From positions 1-60,544 of the forward strand of contig DYOB01000006.1 of the NCBI GenBank assembly GCA_020720765.1: 60,544 nucleotides of DNA. Direction: 5' to 3'. Position 1 is the stretch's first letter; each line of letters begins with the position of its first letter. The DNA is from Borreliella garinii. GTDB lineage: Bacteria > Spirochaetota > Spirochaetia > JABEVK01. This document shows positions 29,820 to 41,244 of the stretch, piece by piece. The notes under the pieces were generated by a model. It ran no database searches. It saw nothing but the letters and a program-made list of their open reading frames with translations, and was not told the origin of the DNA. A program made the position numbers and the translations under genes.

Positions 29820-31069
29820 AACTCAGTCTATTTGGAGAAAAATTTAACCAAAGAAGCGGTATTCTCGAACTCATGGACGACCTGGGCCAGGCTATGGCAG
29901 GAACAACCGATCAGCTTATGCTAGGCGGAGGGAATCCTTCCTTGATTCCGGCCATGCAGGAAGTTTGGGAAGACGAGCTGAAGAAACTGACTTCAGACGG
30001 CTCCAGGCTCTCGTCTGTTCTGGGATATTACGACACCCCCAGCGGAAGCATAAGGTGGCGCACCGCCCTGGCGGAGCTTTTAAGGAATGAATACGGAATG
30101 CCGGTAACCGAGGCTAACATTGCACTGACCAATGGAAGCCAGAACGCATTCTTCATCCTCTTCAACCTCTTCGCTGGCGCATATCCTGGGGGTTTAAAAC
30201 GCGTTCTTTTCCCCCTTGCCCCCGAATACATAGGGTACGCGGATCAAACCCTCGGACCGGATACTTTTTATTCCCACCCCGCCAAGATAGAATTGCTTGA
30301 ACCGCCCTACTTCAAGTACCGTGTCGATTTTGAAACTCTCAGCGTTCCAGAAGATTTGGGACTTGTTTGTGTGAGCCGTCCAACCAACCCCAGCGGTAAT
30401 GTACTCGACGATCTGGAAATACGTAAACTTCTTGAAATTGCCCGCGGGCGGGGTGTTCCTTTAATTATCGACAACGCATACGGGGTACCCTTTCCCAGAA
30501 TCCTTTTTGAGGAAATCACGCCTTTTTGGGAGCCCGGAATGGTTCTTGTTATGAGTCTCTCTAAACTCGGACTTCCGGGACTTCGAACAGGTATAGTCCT
30601 GGGTGATCCCGAAATCATCTCAGCCGTCTCAAGTGTTCATGCCATTATGAATCTTGCCGGGGGAAACCTTGGTCCAGCCCTCACTGAAAATATGATCAGG
30701 ACGCGAAGTGTGCTTGAACTGAGCAAGAACATCATTAAACCTTTTTATATGGACCTTCGCGACAAAGCTGTGGCGCTTCTAAGGCAGAATTTTGACAATA
30801 AAATTTCCTACAGGCTTCATAAGCCCGAGGGGGCTCTTTTCCTCTGGGTTTCATTTCCTGACCTGACTATTCCTACGAGGGAACTGTACATTAAACTCAA
30901 AAAACTCGGAGTCTTAGTAGTCCCGGGTGAATACTTCTTTTTCGGTCTCGACGCTCCCGACCCGGAAAGTCAAAAATGCTTGCGTCTGACATACAGCCAG
31001 GGGGAAGAAGTTTTCTCTAGAGCTGTCTGTATCATTGCGGAAACGGTGGAAAAGTACTCAGAGAAGTAA
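29816..31069 (+). CDS. Class I aminotransferase, valine-pyruvate transaminase-like
   Basis: GGGNPSLIPAMQEVW, SRPTNPSGNVLDD, IIDNAYGVPFP, SLSKLGLPGLRTG. Confidence 0.85.
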   Translation: MKLSLFGEKFNQRSGILELMDDLGQAMAGTTDQLMLGGGNPSLIPAMQEVWEDELKKLTSDGSRLSSVLGYYDTPSGSIRWRTALAELLRNEYGMPVTEANIALTNGSQNAFFILFNLFAGAYPGGLKRVLFPLAPEYIGYADQTLGPDTFYSHPAKIELLEPPYFKYRVDFETLSVPEDLGLVCVSRPTNPSGNVLDDLEIRKLLEIARGRGVPLIIDNAYGVPFPRILFEEITPFWEPGMVLVMSLSKLGLPGLRTGIVLGDPEIISAVSSVHAIMNLAGGNLGPALTENMIRTRSVLELSKNIIKPFYMDLRDKAVALLRQNFDNKISYRLHKPEGALFLWVSFPDLTIPTRELYIKLKKLGVLVVPGEYFFFGLDAPDPESQKCLRLTYSQGEEVFSRAVCIIAETVEKYSEK

Positions 31070-31100
31070 TAGGAGAAAACACCTGGCCACCTCTTAACTT

Positions 31101-32714
31101 TTAATTTTTCAGACTTTCTCTTTTTATTTCTTGAATGGTTATCAAGAGAGAGCTTAATTCGTTGGTATTCACTTCGGACATCTTGTCTAATTTTTCGAGG
31201 GACTGGATCACCCCTTGAAATTCAGTAAGTAAGATCTTCAGTTCCTGCCCGAGGGTTCGGCTGATATTCGTATTTCTCGTATTCATCTGAACTATTGCTG
31301 TATCGCTTTTGGTAAGTGATTCACGCATTCGAAGGGAAGATAGCCCAACCTGGTCTGAATATTTTTTAACAGACTTCAGGTTTGTATCCATGGTCACGCT
31401 CTCATCCTTTAATTTTTCTGTCCAATCTGTGATCTGCTGAAAGAAGGAAGAAACTCCGCGAAAAGCATCCTGTATGGACATCAAGACCTCATTGATCTTT
31501 TCAACAGCCTTTGTGAGCTCCGTGTTGGTTTTCACATAACCCTGGATAACCTTATTCACCGATTGACTCTGCTCACTGGACTCAAGAGCTAAGCGGGCGA
31601 CCTCATCTGCCACCACTGCAAAGCCTTTTCCAGCCTCGCCAGCGTGCGCCGCCTCGATCGCGGCATTCATGGCGAGCAAACCTGTTTGAGAAGCGATAAC
31701 ACCGACAAGTTGGACGAAGTCTTTGAGGTCTTCACTGAGAGTTTCCACGTTGCGAAGTAAATCCTCAGAATCCGCTACCCTGCTTGTACCATCGGTGATT
31801 TTTGATTTTAGGGAATCAAGACTTGAACTCTTTTCCAGGACCAGTGTGTTGAATTCAGAAAGTGATCCAGTAAGACGCCTGATGGCGTCCAACTCGGAAC
31901 CGACAGCTTCCATTTGCCCAACCAAATCCATACTTAATTTATTTGAAGAGTCAGAAAGCTCCACCTGTACCTGCTGAATATCTCCCACTGATTTGTCTAT
32001 GCCAGAGCTCATTTCAGAAACTTCTGAAAGTTTTTTCGCAACCGAATCAACTATCCGTCTGACACCTCCGGTTAATTCCCTAGCCACGCGTCCAGTATCA
32101 AGGTTTTGAACCTTTGTATTGAGTAGTTCCTCGACATTCATAAAACTTTTCTCTATTTGCGCACCCTTTTTCCGTACATCAACGAGCTGCGCATCTGAAA
32201 TGGTCAGTTTCACAAAGGAGAGGGCTAAACCAATGAAAAACACAATCGTTTCGGTTACCTGGCTATTCAGGTCGAATTGTTGGGTGTTGGGCAGTTGGGC
32301 ATTAAAAAAAGGAATATAGAACGCCGTTAGAATTGAAAAACTCATCCCTGAAGTTAAAATAAGAGGTACTTTTTTTTCAGTTAAAAGTACGATTAAAAGG
32401 AAAACAACGATGGAATTCCTGGTAACAAGAGTGATGGAGCGGCCATTTTGAAGGATGGGTAAGACTGCAAGGGCCATCAGGGCTGTCCAGAAAAGAAAAA
32501 TAAGTATTGTTGAAGCAACTTCAAAATGTCCCTTTAGAGCGAGATAAATAACCGATGTTACCAGGACCACCCCACCTAGGGCGATTCCACCCAAAATAGG
32601 CACACGAATGACAAAAATAAAAAGTAAACCATAAATACTGGCCATGACCGCAAGAGTTATGGAAAATAGCAGAATCACTTTTCCTCTGAGAGGAAACTCT
32701 TTCCAATTTTTCAA
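31101..32714 (-). CDS. Methyl-accepting chemotaxis protein with polytopic N-terminus
   Basis: [40 protein letters not shown]; several N-terminal TM helices. Confidence 0.92.
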   Translation of the reverse strand: MKNWKEFPLRGKVILLFSITLAVMASIYGLLFIFVIRVPILGGIALGGVVLVTSVIYLALKGHFEVASTILIFLFWTALMALAVLPILQNGRSITLVTRNSIVVFLLIVLLTEKKVPLILTSGMSFSILTAFYIPFFNAQLPNTQQFDLNSQVTETIVFFIGLALSFVKLTISDAQLVDVRKKGAQIEKSFMNVEELLNTKVQNLDTGRVARELTGGVRRIVDSVAKKLSEVSEMSSGIDKSVGDIQQVQVELSDSSNKLSMDLVGQMEAVGSELDAIRRLTGSLSEFNTLVLEKSSSLDSLKSKITDGTSRVADSEDLLRNVETLSEDLKDFVQLVGVIASQTGLLAMNAAIEAAHAGEAGKGFAVVADEVARLALESSEQSQSVNKVIQGYVKTNTELTKAVEKINEVLMSIQDAFRGVSSFFQQITDWTEKLKDESVTMDTNLKSVKKYSDQVGLSSLRMRESLTKSDTAIVQMNTRNTNISRTLGQELKILLTEFQGVIQSLEKLDKMSEVNTNELSSLLITIQEIKRESLKN

Positions 32715-32807
32715 TTACCTTTTTCCTCGACTCTTTGGTCTGACATAAAATCAGATTATACCCAACGCTCTGGTAATGCAAGCGATTTTATATATTCGGA
32801 CAATTTT

Positions 32808-34616
32808 CTAATTCTCATCCGTTTTTAGAACTGCCAGGAAGGCGCTCTGAGGCAACTCAACCGAACCGAACATCCTCATGCGCTTTTTACCTTCTTTTTG
32901 TTTCTCAAGAAGTTTCCTCTTGCGGGATATGTCCCCGCCGTAACACTTTGCGGTAACGTCTTTTCTGAAGGCCGGGATGGTTTCTCTGGCTATGATATTA
33001 TTTCCCACCGAACCTTGAATAGGGATTTTAAACTGGTGGCGCGGAATTTCCTCTTTTAACTTCTCACAGACAGAACGTGCTCGGGCGTAGGAATTACCCC
33101 TGAAAACAAGCTGGCTTAGTGCATCCACAGGTTCGGCGTTCACCATGATATCAAGTTTAACAAGGTCGGTTACCTGCCAACCTGCAAGGTCATAATCAAA
33201 ACTCGCGTAGCCTTTTGTTAAACTTTTCATCTTGTCATAAAAATCAAAAAGAACTTCCGCCAGAGGCATATCCCATTTCATTTCCACGCGTTTTTCATCG
33301 AGGTAGGTCATGTTGGTTTGTACACCTCTTTTATTTGTACAGAGCGTCATGATGCTCCCCACGTACTCGCTGGGTGTGATAATTGCGGCATGGATCATAG
33401 GTTCTTCTGCCGAGCTGAAACTCGTTGGATCTGGAAAATCGGCGGGTGATTCGATGGTGAACATTTCTCCCTTATTGGGATAAATTCTGTATTGAACAGA
33501 GGGTGAAGTAAGGATAATACTCATATCAAATTCCCGCTCCAACCTTTCCTGAACGACTTCCAAATGGAGTAACCCGAGGAACCCGCAACGGAAACCAAAC
33601 CCGAGAGCGGCAGAGCTGTCTTTCTCATACGTTAGACTTGCATCGTTGAGCTTGAGTTTCTCAAGACTTTTTTGAAGTTCTTCGTAGTCATTGGTGTCCA
33701 GCGGATAAATACTGGAGAAAACAACGGGTTTCACAGTGCGGAAACCGGGAAGTGGGCCGTCGCAAGGTCTGTCCCTGTGTGTCAGGGTGTCGCCTACTCT
33801 TACCTCGGCAATGTTCTTAATACCAGCAATAAAATACCCGACTTCGCCGGAACCCAGCTCCTTTGTCCGCAAAAGGCCGATCTGGAAATAACCTACTTCC
33901 TCCACTTGGTACTCACCGCCACCTGCCCACAACCTTATAGTGTCTCCCTCTTTTAAGTACCCCTCAAAAATCCGGATATGCACGATAACCCCTCGGAAGG
34001 AGTCGTAATGGCTGTCAAAAATATTCGCTTTCAGGGGCATATCGGACGCGCTTTTCGGCGAAGGAATAAACAGGGGTATTTTGTCCAAGAGCAATTCGAG
34101 ATTCAGTCCGGTTTTTGCACTGACCTCAACAGCATCGTCGGGATCGAGTCCAAGATCGTGTTCGATCTGGTGCTTGACCCTGGGCACATCGGCCCCCGGC
34201 AGGTCAATCTTATTGATGACAGGTATGATAGTGAGATCATGGTCGAGTGCCATATAAAAATTGGAAAGGGTCTGGGCCTGGATACCCTGTGTAGCATCTA
34301 TTACCAGAAGGGCACCCTCGCAACTGGAGATAGCCCTGCTGACCTCGTAGGCAAAGTCCGCATGCCCCGGAGTGTCTACGAGGTTTAACAGGTATTTTTC
34401 CCCGCTGCTCGTTGTGTGTGGAAGTGCGACGGCCTGGCTCTTGATGGTTATACCGCGCTCCTGTTCTATCTCAAGACTGTCCAGGAGTTGGTTATGAAAG
34501 TCTCGGTCGGCGACGATTTTCGCCCTTTGAATAAATCTGTCGGCAAGCGTACTCTTACCGTGGTCAATGTGGGCAATGATACAAAAATTTCGGATATTCC
34601 GGGGGTCCATAGGCAT
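32808..34616 (-). CDS. lepA: Elongation factor 4 (LepA)
   Basis: IRNFCIIAHIDHGKSTLADRFI; FGFRCGFLGLLHLEVVQERLEREF. Confidence 0.97.
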   Translation of the reverse strand: MPMDPRNIRNFCIIAHIDHGKSTLADRFIQRAKIVADRDFHNQLLDSLEIEQERGITIKSQAVALPHTTSSGEKYLLNLVDTPGHADFAYEVSRAISSCEGALLVIDATQGIQAQTLSNFYMALDHDLTIIPVINKIDLPGADVPRVKHQIEHDLGLDPDDAVEVSAKTGLNLELLLDKIPLFIPSPKSASDMPLKANIFDSHYDSFRGVIVHIRIFEGYLKEGDTIRLWAGGGEYQVEEVGYFQIGLLRTKELGSGEVGYFIAGIKNIAEVRVGDTLTHRDRPCDGPLPGFRTVKPVVFSSIYPLDTNDYEELQKSLEKLKLNDASLTYEKDSSAALGFGFRCGFLGLLHLEVVQERLEREFDMSIILTSPSVQYRIYPNKGEMFTIESPADFPDPTSFSSAEEPMIHAAIITPSEYVGSIMTLCTNKRGVQTNMTYLDEKRVEMKWDMPLAEVLFDFYDKMKSLTKGYASFDYDLAGWQVTDLVKLDIMVNAEPVDALSQLVFRGNSYARARSVCEKLKEEIPRHQFKIPIQGSVGNNIIARETIPAFRKDVTAKCYGGDISRKRKLLEKQKEGKKRMRMFGSVELPQSAFLAVLKTDEN

Positions 34617-34665
34617 GCCCTACATTACCCCCAAATCCCTTTGGTTGCAAGATGGTCCTAATTTC

Positions 34666-36417
34666 TTAGAACATAAGGAAGGGGTTCAGTTCCAAGCCGA
34701 ACTGCACGCTGGACTCGAGGTAGCCTCCCAACCTCCGTTTAAGAAAGAGCTGAACGAGAAGCGTTTCATGTTCAGGGTCCACCTGCCAGTTTAAAAGCGT
34801 TATCGGATCACCTTCTGAAAGATTGAGCTGGTCGGCGGCTGTACCTACGTAGGTTTTTAGAACCCTAAAGTTACGACCTCCGGGATCTCCAACGCTTTCG
34901 AGGTCCATTCCTAAAATATGCGAGGTAAGACTTATCGGACCATCGGATTCAAGCGCCTTTAGAAGTGGATTGCGTCCGCGTTTCTGAAGGACGATATAAC
35001 TTTCACTTTGCGTATCTCCCTTGCTCCAATTTATGGTTACAAGGGATCCAGTGTTTAACGAGGATAGAAGTCTATGGATATCCGCTGGCTGGATAACGGG
35101 AATGCCATTTAGCCTCTCAACCTTCGCTCCCAAGGGAATTCCCGATACCTCCGCAGGTCCTTCAGGGAAAAGGTAGTTGACTTTGATGCCATCCGGTCCA
35201 TCATAAACACCAAAACCCATCCAACTTCGTTCGACCTCCGCTCCGGAGTAGAGCCGGGGAAGAATAGGAACGATAAAGTCTATGTCCACAGCGAAATTCA
35301 GCCCCTGGAAATCCGGCGCCCCTGCGAAGACCAAGCCGATAACTTTTCCATCGGGGGTCACAAGCGGGCCACCGCTATTGCCTGGATTCACAGGTGCATC
35401 CACTTGGATAGCCGTACCCAGGGGAAGAAAAGGTCTTTGCAGGGCTGAGACTATCCCGGAAGTCACTGTTGACTCCAATCCGGCAGGAGAACCCAGCGCC
35501 AAAACCCTTTCCCCTTGAAGAACATCCGGGGAAGAGGTCAAAGAGAAAACAAAAGGGGCTTCCCTTTCTGTTTTTAAGAGTGCGACATCAAGGTTTTTAT
35601 CCCAACCGACGACTCTAGCAGGAATTCTTTCCCCCCTTCCATTGGCGGGCAAGATGCTCAAACGGGAAAATCCTTCGTACTCCGGATCCACCTCGCTTTC
35701 AATCACGTGGTAATTTGTGAGAAGATATCCGCGGCGGTCGATATAAAAAGCACTTCCTATAATGATGTCCGGAATCCCCATACCCCGTTCGACTTTGATT
35801 CCTTTATTGACGAAAACCATTACGGTTCCTTTAAGCCAATCCGGGGCACCGGTCGTTTCAGCCAACCAGGTCTTTTGCTCGTTCGTCAGGACGAGCCCGG
35901 GGTAGTTGGAAACTAATTCCTCAAGCCCAGCTTTATTTCTTTCCCGATAAAGGACGTCCCTCCAACCAAGGATCTCTTCTTGTGTAAAACCCGGAAGTTT
36001 CATCATTTGAAGTATCAAAGCACCGGCTGGTGCGCCCCATTCTTTTTCTAAGAAGTGGGCTAAAAGTTTCCTCTGAACCTCCTGGGTCCTGGGTACTGGA
36101 ATTTCAATGCCGGCCAGGCGTAGGCCGTCGGTCCAGTTCAAGGCTTCACCGAATCTGGCCCCATCCATTAAACCGCCAAAAGCCTTTTTCAACTCCTCAA
36201 CTGCTCGGGTACGTAAGGACAGTTCTTCTACGGAAAGTTCACCCGTGCGTAAAAGCCAGGCTATGGCATCGACAGGTTGTCCTGAATCCAAAGCTTTTTG
36301 CGCAAAGCCGAGTGCGTCTGTTCTTGTAGGTGGTACATAAGGTGGCCTCGGCCCTTGAAGCGTCTGGCATGAAACGATAAAGGCAATAAACGCAAATAGG
36401 AATTTCCTCATGGCCAA
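34666..36417 (-). CDS. Trypsin-like serine protease with PDZ region (HtrA-like), lipoprotein
   Basis: LTNYHVIE, DVALLK, GNSGGPLVTPDGKVIGLV; lipobox FIVSC. Confidence 0.85.
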   Translation of the reverse strand: MAMRKFLFAFIAFIVSCQTLQGPRPPYVPPTRTDALGFAQKALDSGQPVDAIAWLLRTGELSVEELSLRTRAVEELKKAFGGLMDGARFGEALNWTDGLRLAGIEIPVPRTQEVQRKLLAHFLEKEWGAPAGALILQMMKLPGFTQEEILGWRDVLYRERNKAGLEELVSNYPGLVLTNEQKTWLAETTGAPDWLKGTVMVFVNKGIKVERGMGIPDIIIGSAFYIDRRGYLLTNYHVIESEVDPEYEGFSRLSILPANGRGERIPARVVGWDKNLDVALLKTEREAPFVFSLTSSPDVLQGERVLALGSPAGLESTVTSGIVSALQRPFLPLGTAIQVDAPVNPGNSGGPLVTPDGKVIGLVFAGAPDFQGLNFAVDIDFIVPILPRLYSGAEVERSWMGFGVYDGPDGIKVNYLFPEGPAEVSGIPLGAKVERLNGIPVIQPADIHRLLSSLNTGSLVTINWSKGDTQSESYIVLQKRGRNPLLKALESDGPISLTSHILGMDLESVGDPGGRNFRVLKTYVGTAADQLNLSEGDPITLLNWQVDPEHETLLVQLFLKRRLGGYLESSVQFGLELNPFLMF

Positions 36418-38108
36418 CTCCCGAGGTTCGTAAAGGGAGGCGCGGGAAGTTGGGGCATGGAAAGGGGAAGACTCTCGTTATTCCAAATTTTTAATTGTGC
36501 GCCCAGAATTCCCGACCGGAAGTTAGAAAATAGCCGGGGATCATCCCGGTTTTTCCAGATAAAGAGCTCGGGTTGCAAATTCAACCAGACTAATTCCAAA
36601 CCCTCTGCGGAACTTGAAACCATACTCGAAACGCCATTCACAAATCTTTCCAAAATCGTCCACCTTCCCATTCTGCTCGGATCACGGAAAACCCTGTCGA
36701 GTTTACCATTTTTAAAAAGATAAACTTCATCACGGTATCCATTTCCCCGGCTATCTGCTTCCATCATGTAAACTTCACCGTTCTCCATTGACCAACGTCT
36801 CCTAAGGCGATTCTGGCTGTCAAACTCTTCCATCCTCACCGCTTTCACTAAGACGGTTTCCAATGGAGGTTTGATCTCGCGAAGGTCAGCCATGGGCCAG
36901 GCGAAGTTCCTCGCCGACGTTAAATTTTGTGCTATGGGGACCAATGTACCGTCAGGCACAAAACTAAAAACCTTTTTACGCTGTGTGGTTACAGGACCGG
37001 GGTTAATTGACAACTCTTCCACGCTGAAAACTTCCATCGCAGGGTAGCGTCTCCACGTCAAACGCGTCTCAACCACCCTCCGGCCTTGGTCGTTGTAAAG
37101 GGTTTCCTTCCATTCACGGGGAAGGGATTGCTCGAAAGAGAGCGAACTTTCGGGTTTTCCATCCTGGTCCTTATCTCCCTCAATTTTCTGAAGCATTCCC
37201 CGGTTAAAGGTCCAAAAAAAGTCCGGGTAGGAATTCTTGTCCCTGTCTTCTATAAAGATTCCTGTCATATTGGAGATCAGAGCATCCCATTCTGGCTGGA
37301 GAGGACGGGGAACCAGTCTCGAAAGCCCTACGAGGAGGGTAAAGTCGGTAGGTAGGCCGTGCGTTTTCCAGACCTCTAAAGCCCTGGGCCAATCCATAAG
37401 CCGAGCAGTCAGCATTCTTCCTGCCAGATCGGGATCCTGGGCCCGTGGACTCTTCTGAAGGCGGGTCAGCACCCAGGCTTGATCGAGGGGCTCTGCTGGT
37501 AGAAATGAAAGCACCCTGTTCCAGTTGCCCTTCACCCAGGAAGGGTCATTCATAGCTTCAAGTAGACGAGCTTCTGTTTCAGGGAAGGTGCGTGGGTATT
37601 GAAGAAGCGAAAAAACCAGACTTCTATCAGCTGGGAACCTTTCCCTGGCCTGGGAAAGAAGTCTGGAAGCCGCCTCACGCCTGCCGGTTAAAAGTAGTGC
37701 CTCGATACGCAGGCTTGCGAGAACGGCATGAAAAGCGGTCTCAGGGCGGGAGGCAAGGAGTAATTCGGCTTTCTCGGGTTGGGAATTTCTATTCCAATAT
37801 TGAGCTTGTAGTCGAAGTGCATCAACGGGCGAGGTTTCAAGAAAAACGTTGATCTCAAGCGCTTTTTCAGCCCAGTATGATGAACCGAGATTTTCCCTTT
37901 CCTTTTCCGCTATAAGAGCATAAACCAGGTAAGGATCTGAATACCTGGGTTCGTACTGAAGCGCCGTCTCGGCCATGCGGGTGGAAAAAACCAAGTCTCC
38001 AGATGAAAGCGCCGTTAACGCTTCCCTCGCCGCCTGTCGAGCCAGGGGCATTTGTGCCGCTAGCGTGTAACTGAGAAGAAAAAGTAGCGGAAGTACCATC
38101 CGCCGCAA
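36408..38108 (-). CDS. Exported TPR-like protein of unknown function
   Basis: Signal peptide, alpha-helical repeats; overlaps the protease start. Confidence 0.6.
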   Translation of the reverse strand: MRRMVLPLLFLLSYTLAAQMPLARQAAREALTALSSGDLVFSTRMAETALQYEPRYSDPYLVYALIAEKERENLGSSYWAEKALEINVFLETSPVDALRLQAQYWNRNSQPEKAELLLASRPETAFHAVLASLRIEALLLTGRREAASRLLSQARERFPADRSLVFSLLQYPRTFPETEARLLEAMNDPSWVKGNWNRVLSFLPAEPLDQAWVLTRLQKSPRAQDPDLAGRMLTARLMDWPRALEVWKTHGLPTDFTLLVGLSRLVPRPLQPEWDALISNMTGIFIEDRDKNSYPDFFWTFNRGMLQKIEGDKDQDGKPESSLSFEQSLPREWKETLYNDQGRRVVETRLTWRRYPAMEVFSVEELSINPGPVTTQRKKVFSFVPDGTLVPIAQNLTSARNFAWPMADLREIKPPLETVLVKAVRMEEFDSQNRLRRRWSMENGEVYMMEADSRGNGYRDEVYLFKNGKLDRVFRDPSRMGRWTILERFVNGVSSMVSSSAEGLELVWLNLQPELFIWKNRDDPRLFSNFRSGILGAQLKIWNNESLPLSMPQLPAPPFTNLGSWP

Positions 38109-39989
38109 TTAAGCCTCCTCGTCCACCCGTTTGGGGAGACCCAGAAGTACCCGGATTTCATTATCATCCAAGGTCTCTTTCTGCACCAGTTCCTCTGCGA
38201 GTTTAACTAATTGATCTTTATGGTCTTTCAGAATCTGACGAGCCTTGTTGAGACTTCTATCCAGGATAACCCTGACTTCAAGGTCGATAAGGTTCGCAGT
38301 TCCTTCTGAATAATCCTTATGGGTCGCTATTTCCTTCCCGAGGAAAATGGGTTCACCCTCCGAGCCTAGGGTCTGCGGTCCAATTTTTTCACTCATTCCC
38401 CATTCCGTGACCATTTTCCTTGCAATACTCGTTGCGCTCTTGAGGTCGGAACTCACACCCGAACTAGTTTCGTTATAGATGAGCTCTTCCGCGGCAAAAC
38501 CACCGTAAGAAATCACAATTCGGGCTTCAAACCATCCCTTGCTGTAGGTATATCTGTCGCCCTGGGGCAGGGAACTCGCCATACCCAGAGCCCTTCCCCG
38601 GGGAATAACCGTCACTTTGTGGATGGGGTCGGCGTTATCCAGGTAGTAGTGCAGGAGAGTGTGCCCGGCTTCATGATAGGCCGTCATAAGTTTCTCTTTA
38701 GCCGGCATCACCAGACTATGCCGTGCAACCCCCATCAGGACTTTATCACGGGCCTCCTCGAAGTCACTCAGGTCAACGTGGGTCTTACCCTTGCGACCAG
38801 CGAAAAGTGCGGCTTCGTTGACCATATTTGCCAAGTCGGCACCGCTAAACCCGGGGGTTGCCCTTCCCATTCTTGCGAGATCGACATCCGGAGCCAAGCG
38901 TATTTTCCGTGAATGGATCTCCATGATTGCCTGCCGTTCCTTGACATCGGGAAGACTGACTTCCACTTGGCGGTCGAAGCGGCCCGGCCTGAGAAGGGCG
39001 GGGTCGAGAACATCCGGCCTGTTGGTTGCGGCTATAACGATGACACCGTCTTTTGTGTCGAAGCCGTCCATTTCCACGAGAAGCTGGTTGAGAGTTTGCT
39101 CCCGCTCGTCGTGGCCGCCGCCGTAACCCGCACCGCGTGTTCTACCTACAGCATCGATTTCGTCGATAAATAAAATACAGGGTGCGCTTTTCTTCCCCTG
39201 CTCGAATAAATCCCTGACACGGCTGGCGCCTACGCCCACAAACATTTCGACAAAGTCAGAACCGCTCATATGGAAAAAAGGCACCCCGGCTTCACCAGCG
39301 ACAGCCTTGGCTAGAAGCGTCTTTCCAGTACCAGGCATCCCGATAAGAAGAACCCCCTTAGGGATTTTAGCCCCGATGCTTGTGAACTTTTCAGGGTTCT
39401 TTAAGAATTCAACGACTTCCTGGAGTTCAAATTTGGGTTCAAGTTGACCGGCGACATCGGTGAAAAGCACCCTTTTCGCCTTATCCTCCATTTTTTTCGC
39501 CCGGCTCTTGCCAAAACCAAAAGCCTTTCCAGCCCCGCCCTGAACCTGGCGGAACATGATGAAAACGATAAAAATCAGGAAAATCAGAGGCGCTAATTCC
39601 AGCACGACATTCCAAAAAGAGGGAGGACGGCTACCACCGCGCACCTCGGTGTCGGACTCAGCAAGTTTCGCCATCAGGTTGTCATCAAAATACGGAATCT
39701 GTGTGGAAATCTTTTCTATCCCGTTTCCTGAAGTTCTGGCTTGGGCCCGAATTTCGCTATTATCTAGAATTTCCACAAGAAGGACGTCTCCTGAGGATAC
39801 CTTCTTAAGAAACTCCGAATAAGAAACCGGTTTCGAACCCGACTGGTCGGAGGAAAAAAACCAGAATACCAAGGTTATCATGGCTCCTAGAAAAAGAAAA
39901 AGTGCGAACCTGTTCCTTTTGAAATCAAACGGGGAGTTCCCATTATTCTTAGGATCTTTGTCGTCATTGTTCTGAAAATCGCTCATCAT
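38109..39989 (-). CDS. ftsH: ATP-dependent zinc metalloprotease FtsH
   Basis: [34 protein letters not shown] zinc motif. Confidence 0.96.
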   Translation of the reverse strand: MMSDFQNNDDKDPKNNGNSPFDFKRNRFALFLFLGAMITLVFWFFSSDQSGSKPVSYSEFLKKVSSGDVLLVEILDNSEIRAQARTSGNGIEKISTQIPYFDDNLMAKLAESDTEVRGGSRPPSFWNVVLELAPLIFLIFIVFIMFRQVQGGAGKAFGFGKSRAKKMEDKAKRVLFTDVAGQLEPKFELQEVVEFLKNPEKFTSIGAKIPKGVLLIGMPGTGKTLLAKAVAGEAGVPFFHMSGSDFVEMFVGVGASRVRDLFEQGKKSAPCILFIDEIDAVGRTRGAGYGGGHDEREQTLNQLLVEMDGFDTKDGVIVIAATNRPDVLDPALLRPGRFDRQVEVSLPDVKERQAIMEIHSRKIRLAPDVDLARMGRATPGFSGADLANMVNEAALFAGRKGKTHVDLSDFEEARDKVLMGVARHSLVMPAKEKLMTAYHEAGHTLLHYYLDNADPIHKVTVIPRGRALGMASSLPQGDRYTYSKGWFEARIVISYGGFAAEELIYNETSSGVSSDLKSATSIARKMVTEWGMSEKIGPQTLGSEGEPIFLGKEIATHKDYSEGTANLIDLEVRVILDRSLNKARQILKDHKDQLVKLAEELVQKETLDDNEIRVLLGLPKRVDEEA

Positions 39990-41244
39990 TCTCCCATTGC
40001 CACAAAGGCTTACCTTTCTGGCTAAAAGTCCAATCTCCACCGCCCGCAAGGCGGCCTAAAATTCCCCAAACGGTCTGTTTTTCCACTAGGTAAAAACAAC
40101 GTTTTCTAATAACCGGATCCGGAAAGAGTCGCTTTAATTCTGCCTCAAACGAGGGGTAACCTCGGGGTAAACTCCAAGACTCTCCTCCGAGACGTGAAAC
40201 AAGCCATAAAGCTTGTGGACCGCCATCAAGAAACTGCCATTTTATACAATTGTCACCAACTGGAACACAGGTATCCGGAGGTACTTCTAGAAAATACTCA
40301 AAATCCGAACTGATTACAACATCAGGTCCCCAGAACACCGAGGATTCCCTGAATTCCAACTTCCAAAGCGCTAATTTCAGAGGATGGGCAGGTTTGCCTT
40401 TGGGTAAATTCTTAAGGAGGTCCTCGAATGCACGCCGGCTCGGAAAGGGTTTCCCCGGTTGTGGCTGATAAACAGACAGCAGGGACTCTCCCTGAAATAT
40501 GGGTCCAAGATCCTCCCAATGCTGGATTTCCATACGAAAGATAGACCCCTTCCTCGTCCAGTGGAAATCCGGCATAACAGCAAGCCTAGCCGCGCTCAAA
40601 CGCATTGCCCCCCTCCACCCTGGAAAAAGTCCATCTAATTCCGGAATGAGCTTACTCCGCATAAGTGCTCGAAGGTTGTTGCCCTTGTTAGAACTATCCT
40701 CCCACCACGGTACAGTGTGGGTCTCAAGGTATTTTCGTAAGGTTTTTTTTTCCAAGCAAAGAAAAGGCCTATGAAAGAGTCCCCGAGTTTCAGGGATCCC
40801 TCGGAGACCTTGCCAGCTTCGCCCCCTGAAAAACCTCATAAGCAGGGTTTCGTCCTGGTCATCGCGGGTGTGCCCCAAAAGAATCGCCGACAAACCATTC
40901 CGGACTGCAGCTTGATTCCAAAGCGTATACCGCAGTTTTCTGGCTCTAGCCTCCCAGTTTTTCAGACCTGCTTCCAGGGGAGCCTCAAGTATCAGTCCCT
41001 GGATGGAGTATTTCCGCCAGAATTCTTGAAGTAGGGACTTTTCCCTAAGCATTTCTTCCCCTGGCCTATCGCCGTGGTCGGCGTAGAGGCAGATAATCCG
41101 TGAGGAGAACCCAAGTTTTATGGTTGCGAAGACCAAGGATGTCGAATCCAAGCCCCCGCTATGGGCAATACCTACCTGCGCTGATGTTTCCAGATTATTA
41201 AAAAACTTTGCAAGCGCCTTTTCAGGTTCTGGTATTGAGGACAT
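39964..41244 (-). CDS. tilS: tRNA(Ile)-lysidine synthase
   Basis: GIAHSGGLDSTSLVFA PP-loop; LGHTRDDQDETLLMRFFRG. Confidence 0.9.
   Translation of the reverse strand: MSSIPEPEKALAKFFNNLETSAQVGIAHSGGLDSTSLVFATIKLGFSSRIICLYADHGDRPGEEMLREKSLLQEFWRKYSIQGLILEAPLEAGLKNWEARARKLRYTLWNQAAVRNGLSAILLGHTRDDQDETLLMRFFRGRSWQGLRGIPETRGLFHRPFLCLEKKTLRKYLETHTVPWWEDSSNKGNNLRALMRSKLIPELDGLFPGWRGAMRLSAARLAVMPDFHWTRKGSIFRMEIQHWEDLGPIFQGESLLSVYQPQPGKPFPSRRAFEDLLKNLPKGKPAHPLKLALWKLEFRESSVFWGPDVVISSDFEYFLEVPPDTCVPVGDNCIKWQFLDGGPQALWLVSRLGGESWSLPRGYPSFEAELKRLFPDPVIRKRCFYLVEKQTVWGILGRLAGGGDWTFSQKGKPLWQWENDERFSEQ

Noticed and set aside
38619-39173. Antisense ORFs within ftsH
   Set aside because: Overlap a strongly conserved gene; no independent evidence.
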